Of a stretch of 64,000 nucleotides of DNA, positions 49,936-60,883 are shown piece by piece. A program made the translations under genes and the position numbers. The stretch comes from Crossiella cryophila (GTDB lineage Bacteria; Actinomycetota; Actinomycetes; Mycobacteriales; Pseudonocardiaceae): assembly GCF_014204915.1 (NCBI RefSeq), contig NZ_JACHMH010000001.1:3369001-3433000 (forward strand). The letters are read 5' to 3'. Numbering within the stretch: the stretch's first letter is position 1; every line of letters starts with the position of its first letter. Below the pieces are notes generated by a model. That model saw only the letters and a program-made list of their open reading frames with translations, did not search any database and was not told where the DNA came from.

Positions 49936-50331
49936 GTGGCAACGGGGGAATCGGAAAACCAGGTGGACCAGTACATCGCCGAACTGATCCGGCACAATTT
50001 CGGTGGTGACCCGATCCATCCCGGTTCCAGCGCGCCCATCGTGCTGCCGAACCGGGAGGAGCTGACGGTCCGGCTGGTCACCCAGCACTCGCTGGACCGG
50101 CTGCGGGACGCCGAGTCCGATCGGGCGCTGTTCGACTCGATGATGTGGTGCCTGCTCGGCGGAATCGTCGGGTTCTTCACCAATGTCATCACCGGTGGGC
50201 AGCCGGTGTCACTGTCCGGCGTCATTTTTGTGGTGATGCTCGGATTGGTGACCGCCGGAGTGGTGGTGATGCGGATCCGGCTCGGCAAAAGACTGAAGAA
50301 CGCACGCAAGGGGGTGGGCGGTGATCAGTGA
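49936..50331 (+). CDS. Small membrane protein, first gene of the oxygenase operon
   Basis: About 131 residues from GTG 49936. A soluble N-terminal half (ENQVDQYIAELIRHNFGGDPIHPGS...REELTVRLVTQHSLDRLRDAESDRALFDSMMW) is followed by two membrane helices (MMWCLLGGIVGFFTNVITGG and VIFVVMLGLVTAGVVVMRI). No family recognised. It overlaps the oxygenase gene by 11 nt. It may be a membrane tether or receptor for the operon's products. Confidence 0.75.
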   Translation: MATGESENQVDQYIAELIRHNFGGDPIHPGSSAPIVLPNREELTVRLVTQHSLDRLRDAESDRALFDSMMWCLLGGIVGFFTNVITGGQPVSLSGVIFVVMLGLVTAGVVVMRIRLGKRLKNARKGVGGDQ

Positions 50332-51043
50332 CTCGGCACTGCGCTCGACCGGATACGCGCTGCTGGCGGCCGAACCTGGCGAAGTCTCCGACGAGGCCGC
50401 CCGGAATCGGGTCGAGCGCGCACTGGGTGAACTGGCCGAACCGATAGTGGTCTTCGCCGGGATCGGCCGGTGGCGGGAGATCGGCGTGCGGACCGATCGG
50501 GCGCCGGAACGTTCCGAGGGCGTCGGCGCCTCCCCGCTGCACCTGGACTTCGTCAACGCGCACAACCCGCCAGACCTGGTCGGGCTCTGCTGCCACCGGC
50601 CGGACCCTCGGGGCGGCGGCGTGACCGTGCTCGCCCCGGCCGCGGCCGCCGAGAATCTCTCCGCCAGGGACCGGCGGCTGCTGCGGCGCCGGGAGTTCCG
50701 GGACGGGCGGGTGGAGAACCTGATCAATATCGGGCTGGACGTGAATCCGTTCGCGGTGCTCGACCACGACCCGCACTGGCCGTTCCGCTACACCCACCAC
50801 CTCCGGCACCCGGAGCCCGAGGTGCAGACGGCGCTGGACCACCTGGCCGCCGAACTGGCCGCGTGCCGGATCCTGCTGCCGCTGCGCGCCGGGCAGGCCG
50901 TGCTGATCGACCAGCACCGCTGGGTGCACGGCAAGACACCGCTCGGGCCGGGCCAGCGGGAGCTACGCCCGGACCGCCGCAGGCTGCTGGGCCAGATCTT
51001 CGGCCGTGGCCACGACAACCCCTACCGAGAAAGAGCGACATGA
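50321..51043 (+). CDS. TauD/TfdA-like Fe(II)/2-oxoglutarate oxygenase
   Basis: 240 residues from GTG 50321. The facial triad is readable: HLDFVN (HxD) near residue 75, the distal His in VLIDQHRWVHGK near 205, with R in GQRELRPDRRRLLGQI as the probable 2-oxoglutarate contact. PPDLVGLCCHRPDPRGGGVTVL matches the TauD family. The substrate is unknown. Operon position with a YdcF-like and a TPR-like protein is unusual and hints at a small-molecule tailoring or signalling role. Confidence 0.85.
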   Translation: MISDSALRSTGYALLAAEPGEVSDEAARNRVERALGELAEPIVVFAGIGRWREIGVRTDRAPERSEGVGASPLHLDFVNAHNPPDLVGLCCHRPDPRGGGVTVLAPAAAAENLSARDRRLLRRREFRDGRVENLINIGLDVNPFAVLDHDPHWPFRYTHHLRHPEPEVQTALDHLAAELAACRILLPLRAGQAVLIDQHRWVHGKTPLGPGQRELRPDRRRLLGQIFGRGHDNPYRERAT

Positions 51044-51696
51044 GCGATCTCAGCCCGCAGGACCGTCGGGACATCGAGTTGCTGTGGGAGTTCCACCTGC
51101 TCGACTCCGGCGAGGTCACCGCCGACCTGCTGCTGGTCCTGGGCAGCCACGACCTCCGGGTCGCCGAGCACGCCGCCGGGCTGTACCTGGACCGCGCCGC
51201 GCCGCTGGCGGTGGTCACCGGCGGGGCGGGCAAGGTCACCGGCGGGCAGTGGCAGGAGACCGAGGCGGTGCGGTACGCGCGGACGATGCGGGCGCGGGGG
51301 GTGCCGGCCGACCGGGTCCTGCTCGAGGAGAACTCGACGAACACCGGCGACAACTTCGACTACTCGCGGAAGCTGGTGGCCGAGCACGGGCTCAGCCCGG
51401 CAAGCGGCATCATCGTGTGCAAGCCGTACATGGCCCGCAGGGCGCTGGCCACCGCGGCGGTGCGCTGGCCCGAGCTGCACTGGTCGGCCCGGCCGCCGCT
51501 GGGGACGGCCTGGGCGTATCCGAGCGCGGAGACCCCGTTGGACCGCATGATCAACCTCATGGTCGGGGACCTGCAACGACTCCGGCTGTACGCGGTGCGG
51601 GGCTTCCAGTCGCCGGTGGAGATCCCGGAACCGGTGTGGCAGGCCTACGAACGGCTGGCGGCAGGCGGGTTCGACCAGTTCGTCATCCGCGACTAG
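51040..51696 (+). CDS. YdcF/DUF218-family protein
   Basis: 218 residues. The DUF218 core is DLLLVLGSHDLRVAEHAAGLYLDRAAPLAVVTGG, ETEAVRYARTMRARGVPADRVLLEENSTNTGDNFDYSRKL (the conserved E-x-S-x-N-T-x-x-N) and GIIVCKPYMARRALATA. Members include YdcF and SanA/ElyC; activity is unsettled, with cofactor or lipid-carrier binding proposed. Four-nt overlap with the oxygenase. No membrane helix, unlike ElyC. Confidence 0.9.
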   Translation: MSDLSPQDRRDIELLWEFHLLDSGEVTADLLLVLGSHDLRVAEHAAGLYLDRAAPLAVVTGGAGKVTGGQWQETEAVRYARTMRARGVPADRVLLEENSTNTGDNFDYSRKLVAEHGLSPASGIIVCKPYMARRALATAAVRWPELHWSARPPLGTAWAYPSAETPLDRMINLMVGDLQRLRLYAVRGFQSPVEIPEPVWQAYERLAAGGFDQFVIRD

Positions 51697-51698
51697 CC

Positions 51699-52616
51699 GT
51701 GCTGGACGACCTGTCGCCGGTGCCGTTGCTGGTGAGCCGTCAGGTCACCGAGCGGATCGCCGCGAGCGCCCAGGTGGCCGAGTTGTTCTTCGCCACCGAG
51801 AACCGCCGGGTGCGCGAGTTCTACCGCCGCACCGGAGATCCGGCGCTGTGCCTGCGGTTCGGCGAGAGCGTCACCGGCTACGCCGCCGGGCTGCCCGTGC
51901 GCGGCTGCGCCGGGGTAGGGGTGCTGCACCTGTTCCTCGCCGAGATGGCGCTGGCGATCGGCTCCGGCGCGGCGGATGTGTGCCGGGCCGAAGGGCATCT
52001 GGGCCGGGCGCGCAGGCAATTCGAGGCGTGCGCCCTGCCCGCGGTGGTGGCGAGCGGGCTGATCAACTGGCACTGGCTGATGTCGGTGTGCGCCAAGGCC
52101 CGTGGCGATCTGAGCGGATACACCGAGTTGCTCGGGCAGGCCAGGCGGGACCGGTCGATCGCGCGGCTGGCCGAGCCGGCCGACTACATCCCGGTGATCC
52201 GGCAGCAGGTGATGCTGTCGCAGGACCACCGCCTGCACCTGCAACTGCTCGCCGGTGCGGCGGACTACCGCATGGAGCGGCCGCTGGACTACTTCCGCAC
52301 GGTCAAGCGCGTGCTGGAGTTCCTCACCAACACCGGGCACGTCACGGCCGCGGGTGAGCTGGCAGGCGAGTTCGTGCGCGCCTTCGCCGCGGTGCGCCCG
52401 GCCAGCACGCTGATCTCCCGGATCTCCTTCCTGAAGAACCTCGCCCAGTTGCGGTGCCTGCACGGGGATGTGCCGGCCGCCCGGCGGCTGATCCGGCTGG
52501 CCACCCAGGCGGCCGAGGGCGCTGGGCTGGCCGGGCAGCGCAGGCAGTTGGGCGCGCTGGCGGTGGCGGTGGAACAGGCGGACGTGCGCGGGGCGCTGCT
52601 CACCTTCCGGGTCTGA
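51699..52616 (+). CDS. TPR-like helical protein of unknown function
   Basis: About 305 residues from GTG 51699, 2 nt after the YdcF-like gene. Almost wholly alpha-helical with repeated helix pairs (GHLGRARRQFEACALPAVVAS, ARGDLSGYTELLGQARRD, TNTGHVTAAGELAGEFVRAFAAV, LHGDVPAARRLIRLATQAAEGAGL), like the TPR part of actinobacterial regulators but with no helix-turn-helix. Possibly a scaffold or sensor. No named family recognised. Confidence 0.7.
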   Translation: MLDDLSPVPLLVSRQVTERIAASAQVAELFFATENRRVREFYRRTGDPALCLRFGESVTGYAAGLPVRGCAGVGVLHLFLAEMALAIGSGAADVCRAEGHLGRARRQFEACALPAVVASGLINWHWLMSVCAKARGDLSGYTELLGQARRDRSIARLAEPADYIPVIRQQVMLSQDHRLHLQLLAGAADYRMERPLDYFRTVKRVLEFLTNTGHVTAAGELAGEFVRAFAAVRPASTLISRISFLKNLAQLRCLHGDVPAARRLIRLATQAAEGAGLAGQRRQLGALAVAVEQADVRGALLTFRV

Positions 52617-52714
52617 GCCAGGTCACGATGTGACAAGGACCACCGGTGACCGGTCCGGGCACCGTGTTTTGCTCGTATCCAGGGTGAGAGGTTTCGACAC
52701 TGACGTCGGGGGCG

Positions 52715-53005
52715 GTGCCCGTGGATGAGACCAGGCGGACGAAGCGATCGGACTCGTTGTTGCCGGCGGCCGGGGTGCTGCTGGCCTGTTGTGTGGCCGG
52801 GGCGGTGGGGTTGAGTCCCGCGTTCGGGCTGCTCGTGGCGGTGGCGGTGGCCCTGGGTGGGCTGGTGGTCGGTGGGGTCGCGCTGGCCCTGCTGGACCGG
52901 GTGGCGGTGCGGCGGCCGGTGCCGACCGGGGTGGCCGCGGCGTTGCTGGGCCTGCTGGTGGCGGCCTTGGCCGGGCAGTTGTTGTTGTGGGCTGCCTTGC
53001 ATTGA
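52715..53005 (+). CDS. Small membrane protein (96 aa)
   Basis: From GTG 52715 (or GTG 52721). A short charged N-terminus (VDETRRTKRSD) precedes three hydrophobic segments (LLPAAGVLLACCVAGAVGL, FGLLVAVAVALGGLVVGGVALALL, GVAAALLGLLVAALAGQLLLW). No family recognised. It ends 30 nt before zapE. Confidence 0.65.
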   Translation: MPVDETRRTKRSDSLLPAAGVLLACCVAGAVGLSPAFGLLVAVAVALGGLVVGGVALALLDRVAVRRPVPTGVAAALLGLLVAALAGQLLLWAALH

Positions 53006-53035
53006 GGGCCGGGGCTTTCCGGTTACGCTGCCGGA

Positions 53036-54067
53036 ATGTCGAGCGCGCGCCTGGTCGATCGTCGTCCGGAGATCGACCCGGCTGACCTGGTCGCGGCCAT
53101 GGTCCCGCCGCCCCGGTTCGACGCGGTGCGGTTCGAGACCTACCTGCCCAACCCGGAGGAGCCCAGCCAGGCCGCCGCGGTCGAGGCCGGGCAGGCATTC
53201 TGCGGCCGGGTGCTCGTGGGGCCGCCGCGCAAGTCCTGGATCGGTGGGCTCTTCGGTGGCAAGCCGGCCGTGGTGGCCAAGCCGGGGCTGTACCTGGACG
53301 GCGGGTTCGGGGTGGGCAAGACGCACCTGCTCGCCTCGGTGTGGCACGCGGTGCCGGGGCCCAAGGCCTACGGCACCTTCGTCGAACTCACCCACCTGGT
53401 GGGCGCGCTCGGGTTCGCCGGGGCGGTGCGCAGCCTGTCCGGGCACCGGCTGCTGGCCATCGACGAGTTCGAGCTGGACGATCCCGGCGACACCACCATG
53501 GTCACCCGGCTGCTCCAGGAGCTGACCAGCGCCGGGGTGTTCGTGACGGCCACCTCCAACACGTTGCCGGACAAGCTCGGCGAGGGCCGCTTCGCCGCCG
53601 AGGAGTTCCTGCGCGAGATCCAGGCCATGTCGGCCAAGTTCACCGTGGTGCGGGTGGACGGCCCGGACTACCGGCACCGCGGCCTGCCGCCCGCGCCGGA
53701 TCCGGTCGCCCCGAGCGAACTCGACGCGCTGGCCGCGGCCCGGCCGGGGTCCACTGTGGACGATTTCGGTGATCTCTGCGCGCACCTGGCCACGCTGCAC
53801 CCGTCCCGCTACGGGCGGCTGCTGGACGGGGTCAGCGCGGTGCACCTGCGCGGGCTGCACGCGGTGCCGGACCAGGACGTGGCGCTGCGGGTGGTGGTGC
53901 TGGCCGACCGGATGTACGACCGGGCGATCCCGGTGGTGGTGTCAGGGCAGCCGCTCTCCGAGCTGTTCACCGCGGAGATGCTGCGTGGCGGTTACCGCAA
54001 GAAGTACCTGCGCGCGGTGTCCCGGCTGGTCGCCCTTTCGCGCGATTCCGCGGCCGCGGACCGGTAA
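53036..54067 (+). CDS. zapE: AFG1/ZapE-type AAA-like ATPase
   Basis: 343 residues. Walker A is YLDGGFGVGKTHLLAS (about residues 82-98), Walker B LLAIDEFELDDPGDT. The sensor ATSNTLPDKLGEGRF and the end GGYRKKYLRAVSRLVALS complete the ZapE pattern. ZapE in proteobacteria associates with the division ring; in actinobacteria the role is not established. Length is typical. Confidence 0.92.
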   Translation: MSSARLVDRRPEIDPADLVAAMVPPPRFDAVRFETYLPNPEEPSQAAAVEAGQAFCGRVLVGPPRKSWIGGLFGGKPAVVAKPGLYLDGGFGVGKTHLLASVWHAVPGPKAYGTFVELTHLVGALGFAGAVRSLSGHRLLAIDEFELDDPGDTTMVTRLLQELTSAGVFVTATSNTLPDKLGEGRFAAEEFLREIQAMSAKFTVVRVDGPDYRHRGLPPAPDPVAPSELDALAAARPGSTVDDFGDLCAHLATLHPSRYGRLLDGVSAVHLRGLHAVPDQDVALRVVVLADRMYDRAIPVVVSGQPLSELFTAEMLRGGYRKKYLRAVSRLVALSRDSAAADR

Positions 54068-54082
54068 AGGGTTCGCCACGGG

Positions 54083-55732
54083 GTGCCGCACTCCGGCACC
54101 ATCGGCGACGTGGGTTATCTGGAGGCCGGCGGCCTGTCCTGTGTGCTCCCGGACGGGCGCGAGTTGTTCGCCGAGGTGTCGGTGAAGGTCAGCGCCGGGC
54201 AGGTGGTCGCGCTGGTGGGCGCCAACGGCGCGGGCAAGACCACCCTGTTGCGCATCCTCAGCGGTGAGCTGAAGCCGGTGGACGGCAGTGTGTCGCACCA
54301 GGGCGGGCTGGCGGTGATGCCGCAGTTCGTCGGGTCGGTGCGCGATGACCGCACGGTCCGGGACCTGCTGCTGGCGGTCGCGCCGGAGCCGATCAAGGCC
54401 GCCGCGGCCGAACTCGACGACGTCGAGCTGAAGCTGATGGACACCGACGACGAACCCACCCAGATGCGCTACGCCGCCGCGCTGGTCGCCTGGGGCGAGG
54501 CCGGTGGCTACGAGGCCGAGGTGCTGTGGGACACCGTCACGGTGGCCGCGCTGGGCGTGCCGTTCGACCGGGCGCGCTTCCGCGGCGTGAAGACCCTCTC
54601 CGGCGGTGAGCAGAAACGCCTGGTGCTGGAGGTGCTGCTGCGCGGCCGGGAACAGGTGCTGCTGCTCGACGAGCCGGACAACTACCTGGACGTGCCCGGC
54701 AAGCGCTGGCTGGAACAGCGACTGTCCACTTCGGACAAGGCGATCCTGTTGGTGAGCCACGATCGGGAGCTGCTGGCCGAGGCGGCCACGCACGTGGTCA
54801 CCGTGGAGGGGCATTCGGCCTGGACGCACAGCGGCAGCTTCCGCACCTGGCACGCCGCCCGCGAGCACCGCTGGGACCGGATCGCCGAACTGCACCGCCG
54901 CTGGGAGGAGAAGCACCAGCAGCTCAAGGACCTGGTCCGGATGTTGCAGCAGAAGGCCGAGTACAACGACGGCATGTCCTCCCAGTACCACGCGGCCCAG
55001 ACCAGGCTGCGCAAGTTCGAGGAGGCAGGCCCGCCGCCGGAGCTGCCGCGCAACGAGACGCTCACCCCGCGGCTGCGCGGCGGCCGCACCGGCCTGCGCG
55101 CGATCACCTGTACCGGCCTGGAGCTGACCGGGCTGATGCAGCCCTTCGACACCGAGATCTTCTTCGGCGACCGGGTGGCGGTGCTGGGCTCCAACGGCTC
55201 CGGCAAGAGCCATTTCCTGCGGCTGCTCAACGAGGATCCCTCGGTCGTCCACAGTGGAGTGTGCAAGCTCGGCGCCAGGGTGCGGCCGGGATTGTTCGCG
55301 CAGACCCATGACCACCCGGAGTGGCTGGGCCGCACCCTGGTCGAGCTGTTGTGGACCGGTGAGGACGAGCGGGCCGGGCTGGACCGGGGCAAGGCCATGT
55401 CGGCGTTGCGCCGCTACGGCCTGCACACCAGCGGCGACCAGCGCTTCGAGACCCTCTCCGGCGGCCAGCAGGCCCGCTTCCAGATCCTGCTGCTGGAACT
55501 GTCCGGCGCCACCCTGCTGCTGCTGGACGAGCCGACCGACAACCTCGACCTGACCTCGGCCGAGGCGTTGCAGGAAGCCCTGGAACAGTTCTACGGCACC
55601 GTGGTCACGGTCACCCACGACCGCTGGTTCGCGGCCAGCTTCGACCGGTTCCTGATCTTCCGCGCGGACGGCGAGGTGGCCGAGTCGGACACGCCGGTGT
55701 GGGACGAGACCAGGGTGCGGCGGGCTCGCTGA
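54083..55732 (+). CDS. ABC-F family ATPase
   Basis: About 549 residues with two ATPase domains and no membrane helices. First site: GANGAGKTT, LSGGEQKR, VLLLDEPDNYLD. Second: GSNGSGKSH, LSGGQQAR, LLLLDEPTDNLD. A charged helical linker between them (REHRWDRIAELHRRWEEKHQQLKDLVRMLQQKAEYNDG) is the P-site tRNA-interaction arm. ABC-F proteins act on the ribosome in translation or antibiotic protection. Start at GTG 54083; GTG 54110 is possible. Confidence 0.93.
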   Translation: MPHSGTIGDVGYLEAGGLSCVLPDGRELFAEVSVKVSAGQVVALVGANGAGKTTLLRILSGELKPVDGSVSHQGGLAVMPQFVGSVRDDRTVRDLLLAVAPEPIKAAAAELDDVELKLMDTDDEPTQMRYAAALVAWGEAGGYEAEVLWDTVTVAALGVPFDRARFRGVKTLSGGEQKRLVLEVLLRGREQVLLLDEPDNYLDVPGKRWLEQRLSTSDKAILLVSHDRELLAEAATHVVTVEGHSAWTHSGSFRTWHAAREHRWDRIAELHRRWEEKHQQLKDLVRMLQQKAEYNDGMSSQYHAAQTRLRKFEEAGPPPELPRNETLTPRLRGGRTGLRAITCTGLELTGLMQPFDTEIFFGDRVAVLGSNGSGKSHFLRLLNEDPSVVHSGVCKLGARVRPGLFAQTHDHPEWLGRTLVELLWTGEDERAGLDRGKAMSALRRYGLHTSGDQRFETLSGGQQARFQILLLELSGATLLLLDEPTDNLDLTSAEALQEALEQFYGTVVTVTHDRWFAASFDRFLIFRADGEVAESDTPVWDETRVRRAR

Positions 55733-55748
55733 CCCTGGTCCCGTCCGC

Positions 55749-57101
55749 TCAGTCCCGGTCCTCGATCTCGGCGGCCAGCTCACCGCGCTGGACCGCGGCG
55801 GTGAGCGCGGCGTGGTCGGCCTCGGTGGCGTCGGCGTAGCGGACCGCGTACCGGGTCACCGCCTCGTCGAGTTCCTCGTCCTCACCGCAGTAGCCCGCGA
55901 TCAGCCGGGGATCGGCGGAGCGGCAGTGCGCGCGGGCCAGCAGCGCGCCAGCCAGCCTGCCGTAGTCGTCGAGGTGGTCCTTGCGCAGCGCGGTCGGGTC
56001 GATGTCGCCCTTCATGTTGCGGAACTGGCGCACGATGTAGTGCCGCCCGTCCACCGTGGTCCAGCCGAGCAGGATGTCCGTCTCGGCCTGCACCAGCCTG
56101 GCCCCCTCGACCACCCGCTTGCCGTCGTGCTCGTGCGCGGGCAGGTCCAGGTACTTGCTCAGGCAGGACGGGTTGGCCTGCTTGACCTGGAGCACCAGCG
56201 CGTCGTCCTCGTTGCCGTGCAACAGGACCAGGTAGTTGCGCAGGCCCACGCTGCCGGTGCCGACCACCCGGAAGGCCACGTCGGCCACGCTGTAGCGGCG
56301 GATCAGGTTGCGCCGGGTCTCGCGCAGCGTGCTCACGTAGGAGTCCAGGCTGGCCGCGACGGCCGCCGCGGTGGGTTCGCTGACGTGCCGGAGCACCGGC
56401 AGCTCCTCCACGAACCGCCAGTGGTCCCGTTCGACCTGCCTGGTCCACTTGGCCGCGACCTTGCGGCTGGTGTTCTTGCGGGCCTTCTTGGACGCCTTCT
56501 CGAAGTCGTCCAGCAGCTCGTCCGCCTTGACCTTGCTGATGGTGGAGGCGTCCGCGAGGGCGTTCCAGGACTCCAGGAACGGCAGTTCGGCCAGCCGGTT
56601 CATGGTCTTGCGGTAGGCGCGCACCGCGTCCTCGGCGGCCTTGGCGCAGCCGTCCTCGTCGACCCCGCCCTCCCGGCCGGCCAGCACCAGGCTGACCGCC
56701 AGCCGCTTGAGGTCCCACTCCCACGGGCCGGGCGCGGTCTCGTCGAAGTCGTTGATGTCCATGACGATCCGGCCCTCGTTGGTGCCGAACAGCCCGAAGT
56801 TGGCCGCGTGCGCGTCCCCGCAGATCTGCGCGGTGATCCCGCTGGCCGGGGTGGCGGCCAGGTCGGCGGCCATCAGTTCGGCCGCGCCGCGGAAGAAGGC
56901 GAACGGCGAGGCCAGCATCCGCCCCACCCGCAGCGGCACCAGCTCCTGGAGCCGGGGCGCGTTGCTGGCCTGCACGAACTCCACCGCCCCCGGCCGGTCC
57001 GCGCCCAGCGCGGCGTGGTCGTGCAGTTTCGGTCTTACCGCCTCGCGCAGCGCACGACCGCGCGCGAAGACCTCACTCGGCTTGACCCAGGCGTGCGACA
57101 C
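55749..57101 (-). CDS. DUF2252 family protein
   Basis: 450 residues from GTG 57101, chosen for its GGGGAG site; GTG 57122 would add seven residues. Family blocks: MLASPFAFFRGAAELMAADL, QICGDAHAANFGLFGTNEGRIVMDINDFDETAPGPWEWDLKRLAVSL and VGVGSVGLRNY-like VVGTGSVGLRNYLVLL. The GDAH-x-x-N and DINDFD pair resemble the catalytic and metal sites of aminoglycoside-phosphotransferase-fold kinases, so a kinase-like activity is suspected. Function unknown. Confidence 0.92.
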   Translation of the reverse strand: MSHAWVKPSEVFARGRALREAVRPKLHDHAALGADRPGAVEFVQASNAPRLQELVPLRVGRMLASPFAFFRGAAELMAADLAATPASGITAQICGDAHAANFGLFGTNEGRIVMDINDFDETAPGPWEWDLKRLAVSLVLAGREGGVDEDGCAKAAEDAVRAYRKTMNRLAELPFLESWNALADASTISKVKADELLDDFEKASKKARKNTSRKVAAKWTRQVERDHWRFVEELPVLRHVSEPTAAAVAASLDSYVSTLRETRRNLIRRYSVADVAFRVVGTGSVGLRNYLVLLHGNEDDALVLQVKQANPSCLSKYLDLPAHEHDGKRVVEGARLVQAETDILLGWTTVDGRHYIVRQFRNMKGDIDPTALRKDHLDDYGRLAGALLARAHCRSADPRLIAGYCGEDEELDEAVTRYAVRYADATEADHAALTAAVQRGELAAEIEDRD

Positions 57102-57151
57102 CGCGTTCTCTCCCCTATCCACCCCGCCATCATCCCCCTAACGTGTGAAAG

Positions 57152-58351
57152 ATGCCGCCGCGGACCGCCCTGCGCCTGCGCCGGGCCCACCTGGAGCGGG
57201 AATGGGCCCGCTGCGTGGCCGACCGCGCACCCGGCGCGGCCACCGCGGTCGCCCCCGAGGTCACCCAGTCCTGGGCCAGGGCACTGCCCGCGGTGAGCCC
57301 GGCCCGCGACAGCGCACCCAGCGCGGATGCCCGCTGGCAGGACTCGCCGCTGCGGGAACCGGTGCTGGCCTGCGCGGCCGAACTGCGTGGCATCGCCGAG
57401 GACGCCGGGTACGTGGCCGCGGTGGCCGATGCCCAGGGCACCATCCTGTGGACCTTCGGCGGCCGGGTGATGCGTGGCCGGGCGGAACGGGTCAACTTCG
57501 CCGTCGGCGGCCGCTGGTCGGAGGCCGCGATGGGCACCAACGCGCTCTCCCTCGCCCTGGACCACGACCGCCCGGCGAGCTGTTTCTCGGCCGAACACCT
57601 GGTCCAGGCCCTGCACGGCTGGGTCTGCTACTCGGCCCCGGTGCACGCGCCCAACGGCAAGGTGCTCGGCGTGCTCGACCTCTCCACCACCTGGGACCGC
57701 TCGCACCCGCTGGCCATGCCCACGGTCCGCGGCCTGGTCAGCGCGCTGGAGGGCAGGCTGGCCGAGTCGCCGCTGGACCTGGCGCCCGCGGGCTGGTCAC
57801 TGCACTGCCTCGGCCGCGGCGAACTGCTCGACGGCGGTGCGCCGGTGCCGTTGCGCCCGCGTCAGCTGGAGATCCTCACCCTGCTGACCCTGCACCCCGA
57901 CGGCCGCACCCCTGAGCTGCTCCAGGAGGCCCTCTACGCCGACCGACCGGTGCAGCGCGGCACGCTCAAGGCCGAGGTCAGCCACCTGCGCCGGGCCTTG
58001 CGCGGCGGTCTCACCACCCGCAGCTACCACCTGAGCACGCCGGTCCGCTCCGATGCCCGCGCGGTGCTGGACGCGTTGTCCGCCCGCGATCTGGGCACCG
58101 CGCTGGCGCACTACCGAGGTCCGCTGCTGCCGGAGTCGGAGAGCCCTGGCATCCGGGAGTGGCGGGAGGTCATCGAGGTGGCGTTGCGGGAGGCGGTTCT
58201 CCAGTCACCGCAACCTGATCATGTGCTGGCGTACCTGTCCCGGCATCCGTACGACATCCAGGTCCACCAGCACGCGCTGGCCCGGCTGGACCCGGCCGAT
58301 GCCCGGCGAGGGGTGGTGCTGGCCCGGCTGCGGAAGCTGCTGCCGGGCTGA
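57152..58351 (+). CDS. GAF-domain transcriptional regulator
   Basis: 399 residues. A GAF domain spans about residues 75-205 (LACAAELRGIAEDAGYVAAVADAQGTILWTFGG...EAAMGTNALSLALDHDRPASCFSAEHLVQALHGWVCYSAPVHAPNGKVLGVLDLSTTW), of the AcoR type but without an AAA or sigma-54 domain. The C-terminal half has a winged-helix region (LRPRQLEILTLLTLHPDGRTPELLQEALYADRPVQRGTLKAEVSHLRRAL). Such regulators neighbour aldehyde/alcohol dehydrogenases, and here an aldehyde dehydrogenase lies 600 bp downstream, probably its target. Confidence 0.9.
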   Translation: MPPRTALRLRRAHLEREWARCVADRAPGAATAVAPEVTQSWARALPAVSPARDSAPSADARWQDSPLREPVLACAAELRGIAEDAGYVAAVADAQGTILWTFGGRVMRGRAERVNFAVGGRWSEAAMGTNALSLALDHDRPASCFSAEHLVQALHGWVCYSAPVHAPNGKVLGVLDLSTTWDRSHPLAMPTVRGLVSALEGRLAESPLDLAPAGWSLHCLGRGELLDGGAPVPLRPRQLEILTLLTLHPDGRTPELLQEALYADRPVQRGTLKAEVSHLRRALRGGLTTRSYHLSTPVRSDARAVLDALSARDLGTALAHYRGPLLPESESPGIREWREVIEVALREAVLQSPQPDHVLAYLSRHPYDIQVHQHALARLDPADARRGVVLARLRKLLPG

Positions 58352-58378
58352 CCCCCCACCACCCCTGGCCGGATCAGC

Positions 58379-58765
58379 TCAGACGCAGGCGCCCAGCGCG
58401 CTCAGCGAGTCGTTCGGCGAGAGCTGGTGCGCGTCCAGGAAGTAGGACGGGTGGTCGTGCCTGCCGGAGACCGAGCCGTTCTGCGGGTTGAAGTGCTCGT
58501 ACCAGCAGATGTCCCGGCCGGTCTTGTTGGACAGCGAGGACGCCCGGTCGTTGTACTGGCGCCACGGACCGTTGAGGTAGTTGAGCCCGCCTGCCCCGCC
58601 GGTCCACATCGGCTTGCCCTGGAAGTGGGAGTTGTCCCAGATACAGAGGCTGCCGTTCGGGCAGTCGGCGAGCGCGGCGGAGGCGGGCGTCGCCCCGGCC
58701 AGTCCGATGGTGGCGGCGGTGGCGAACGCGGCGAGCGCGGCCCCGGCGAGACGTGCCTTGGACAT
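58379..58765 (-). CDS. Secreted peptidase-inhibitor I36-like protein
   Basis: 128 residues with a clear signal peptide (MSKARLAGAALAAFATAATI, cleaved after ATPASA). The mature part has four cysteines and the I36 opening CPNGSLCIWDNSHFQGKP, then LNGPWRQYNDRASSLSNKTGRDICWYEH. The family includes a Streptomyces metalloprotease inhibitor; many members are uncharacterised exported proteins. GAGAGGGG precedes the ATG. Confidence 0.9.
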   Translation of the reverse strand: MSKARLAGAALAAFATAATIGLAGATPASAALADCPNGSLCIWDNSHFQGKPMWTGGAGGLNYLNGPWRQYNDRASSLSNKTGRDICWYEHFNPQNGSVSGRHDHPSYFLDAHQLSPNDSLSALGACV

Positions 58766-58973
58766 GATGGTGCCCCTCTCAACTGTTACAGCATGTCGCA
58801 ATTGTTGTGCGGGGTGATTGTGCGGCACCGCCGCCGGGTTCGGTAGCCCCAATGCCGGGCTGTGACCCGGTTCTCAGCGCGGTGACTGGGCCAACCGGGC
58901 CGGACGCCAACCTCACGCCAACCCGCACCGGACACCGTGGCCCGGACCACACCGGCGCAGGAAGGGAAGTCCG

Positions 58974-60490
<1,517 letters not shown>

Positions 60491-60491
<1 letters not shown>

Positions 60492-60883
60492 TGGCGCAAC
60501 GGGTCGAGCTGACCCCGGCCGCCGCGGAGCTGCTCCGGACGCTGCGCGCGCGGCACGGGCCGCTGATGTTCCACCAGTCCGGCGGCTGCTGCGACGGCAG
60601 TGCGCCGATGTGCTACCCCCGGGGCGAGTTCCGGGTGGGCGCGGCCGATCTGCTGCTCGGACTGGTGGACGGGGACACGCCGTTCTGGATCAGCCGGGAC
60701 CAGTACGCCTACTGGTCGCACACCCACCTGACCGTGGACGTGGTCCCCGGCCGCGGCAGCGGGTTCTCCCTGGAGGCGCCGGAGGGCGTGCGGTTCCTGC
60801 TGCGCTCGCGGCTGCTCACCGAGGAGGAGGTGGTCGACCTGGCCCGCAACCCACCGCGCTCCGGCGCCGACCTCAACCCCTAG
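60491..60883 (+). CDS. DUF779 family protein
   Basis: 130 residues, ATG overlapping the dehydrogenase stop. Cys-rich core MFHQSGGCCDGSAPMCYP, then FWISRDQYAYWSHTHLTVDVVPGRGSGFSLE and RFLLRSRL. DUF779 proteins consistently accompany AcoD/ExaC-type aldehyde dehydrogenases; the cysteines suggest a metal or redox role supporting the enzyme. Exact function unknown. Confidence 0.94.
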
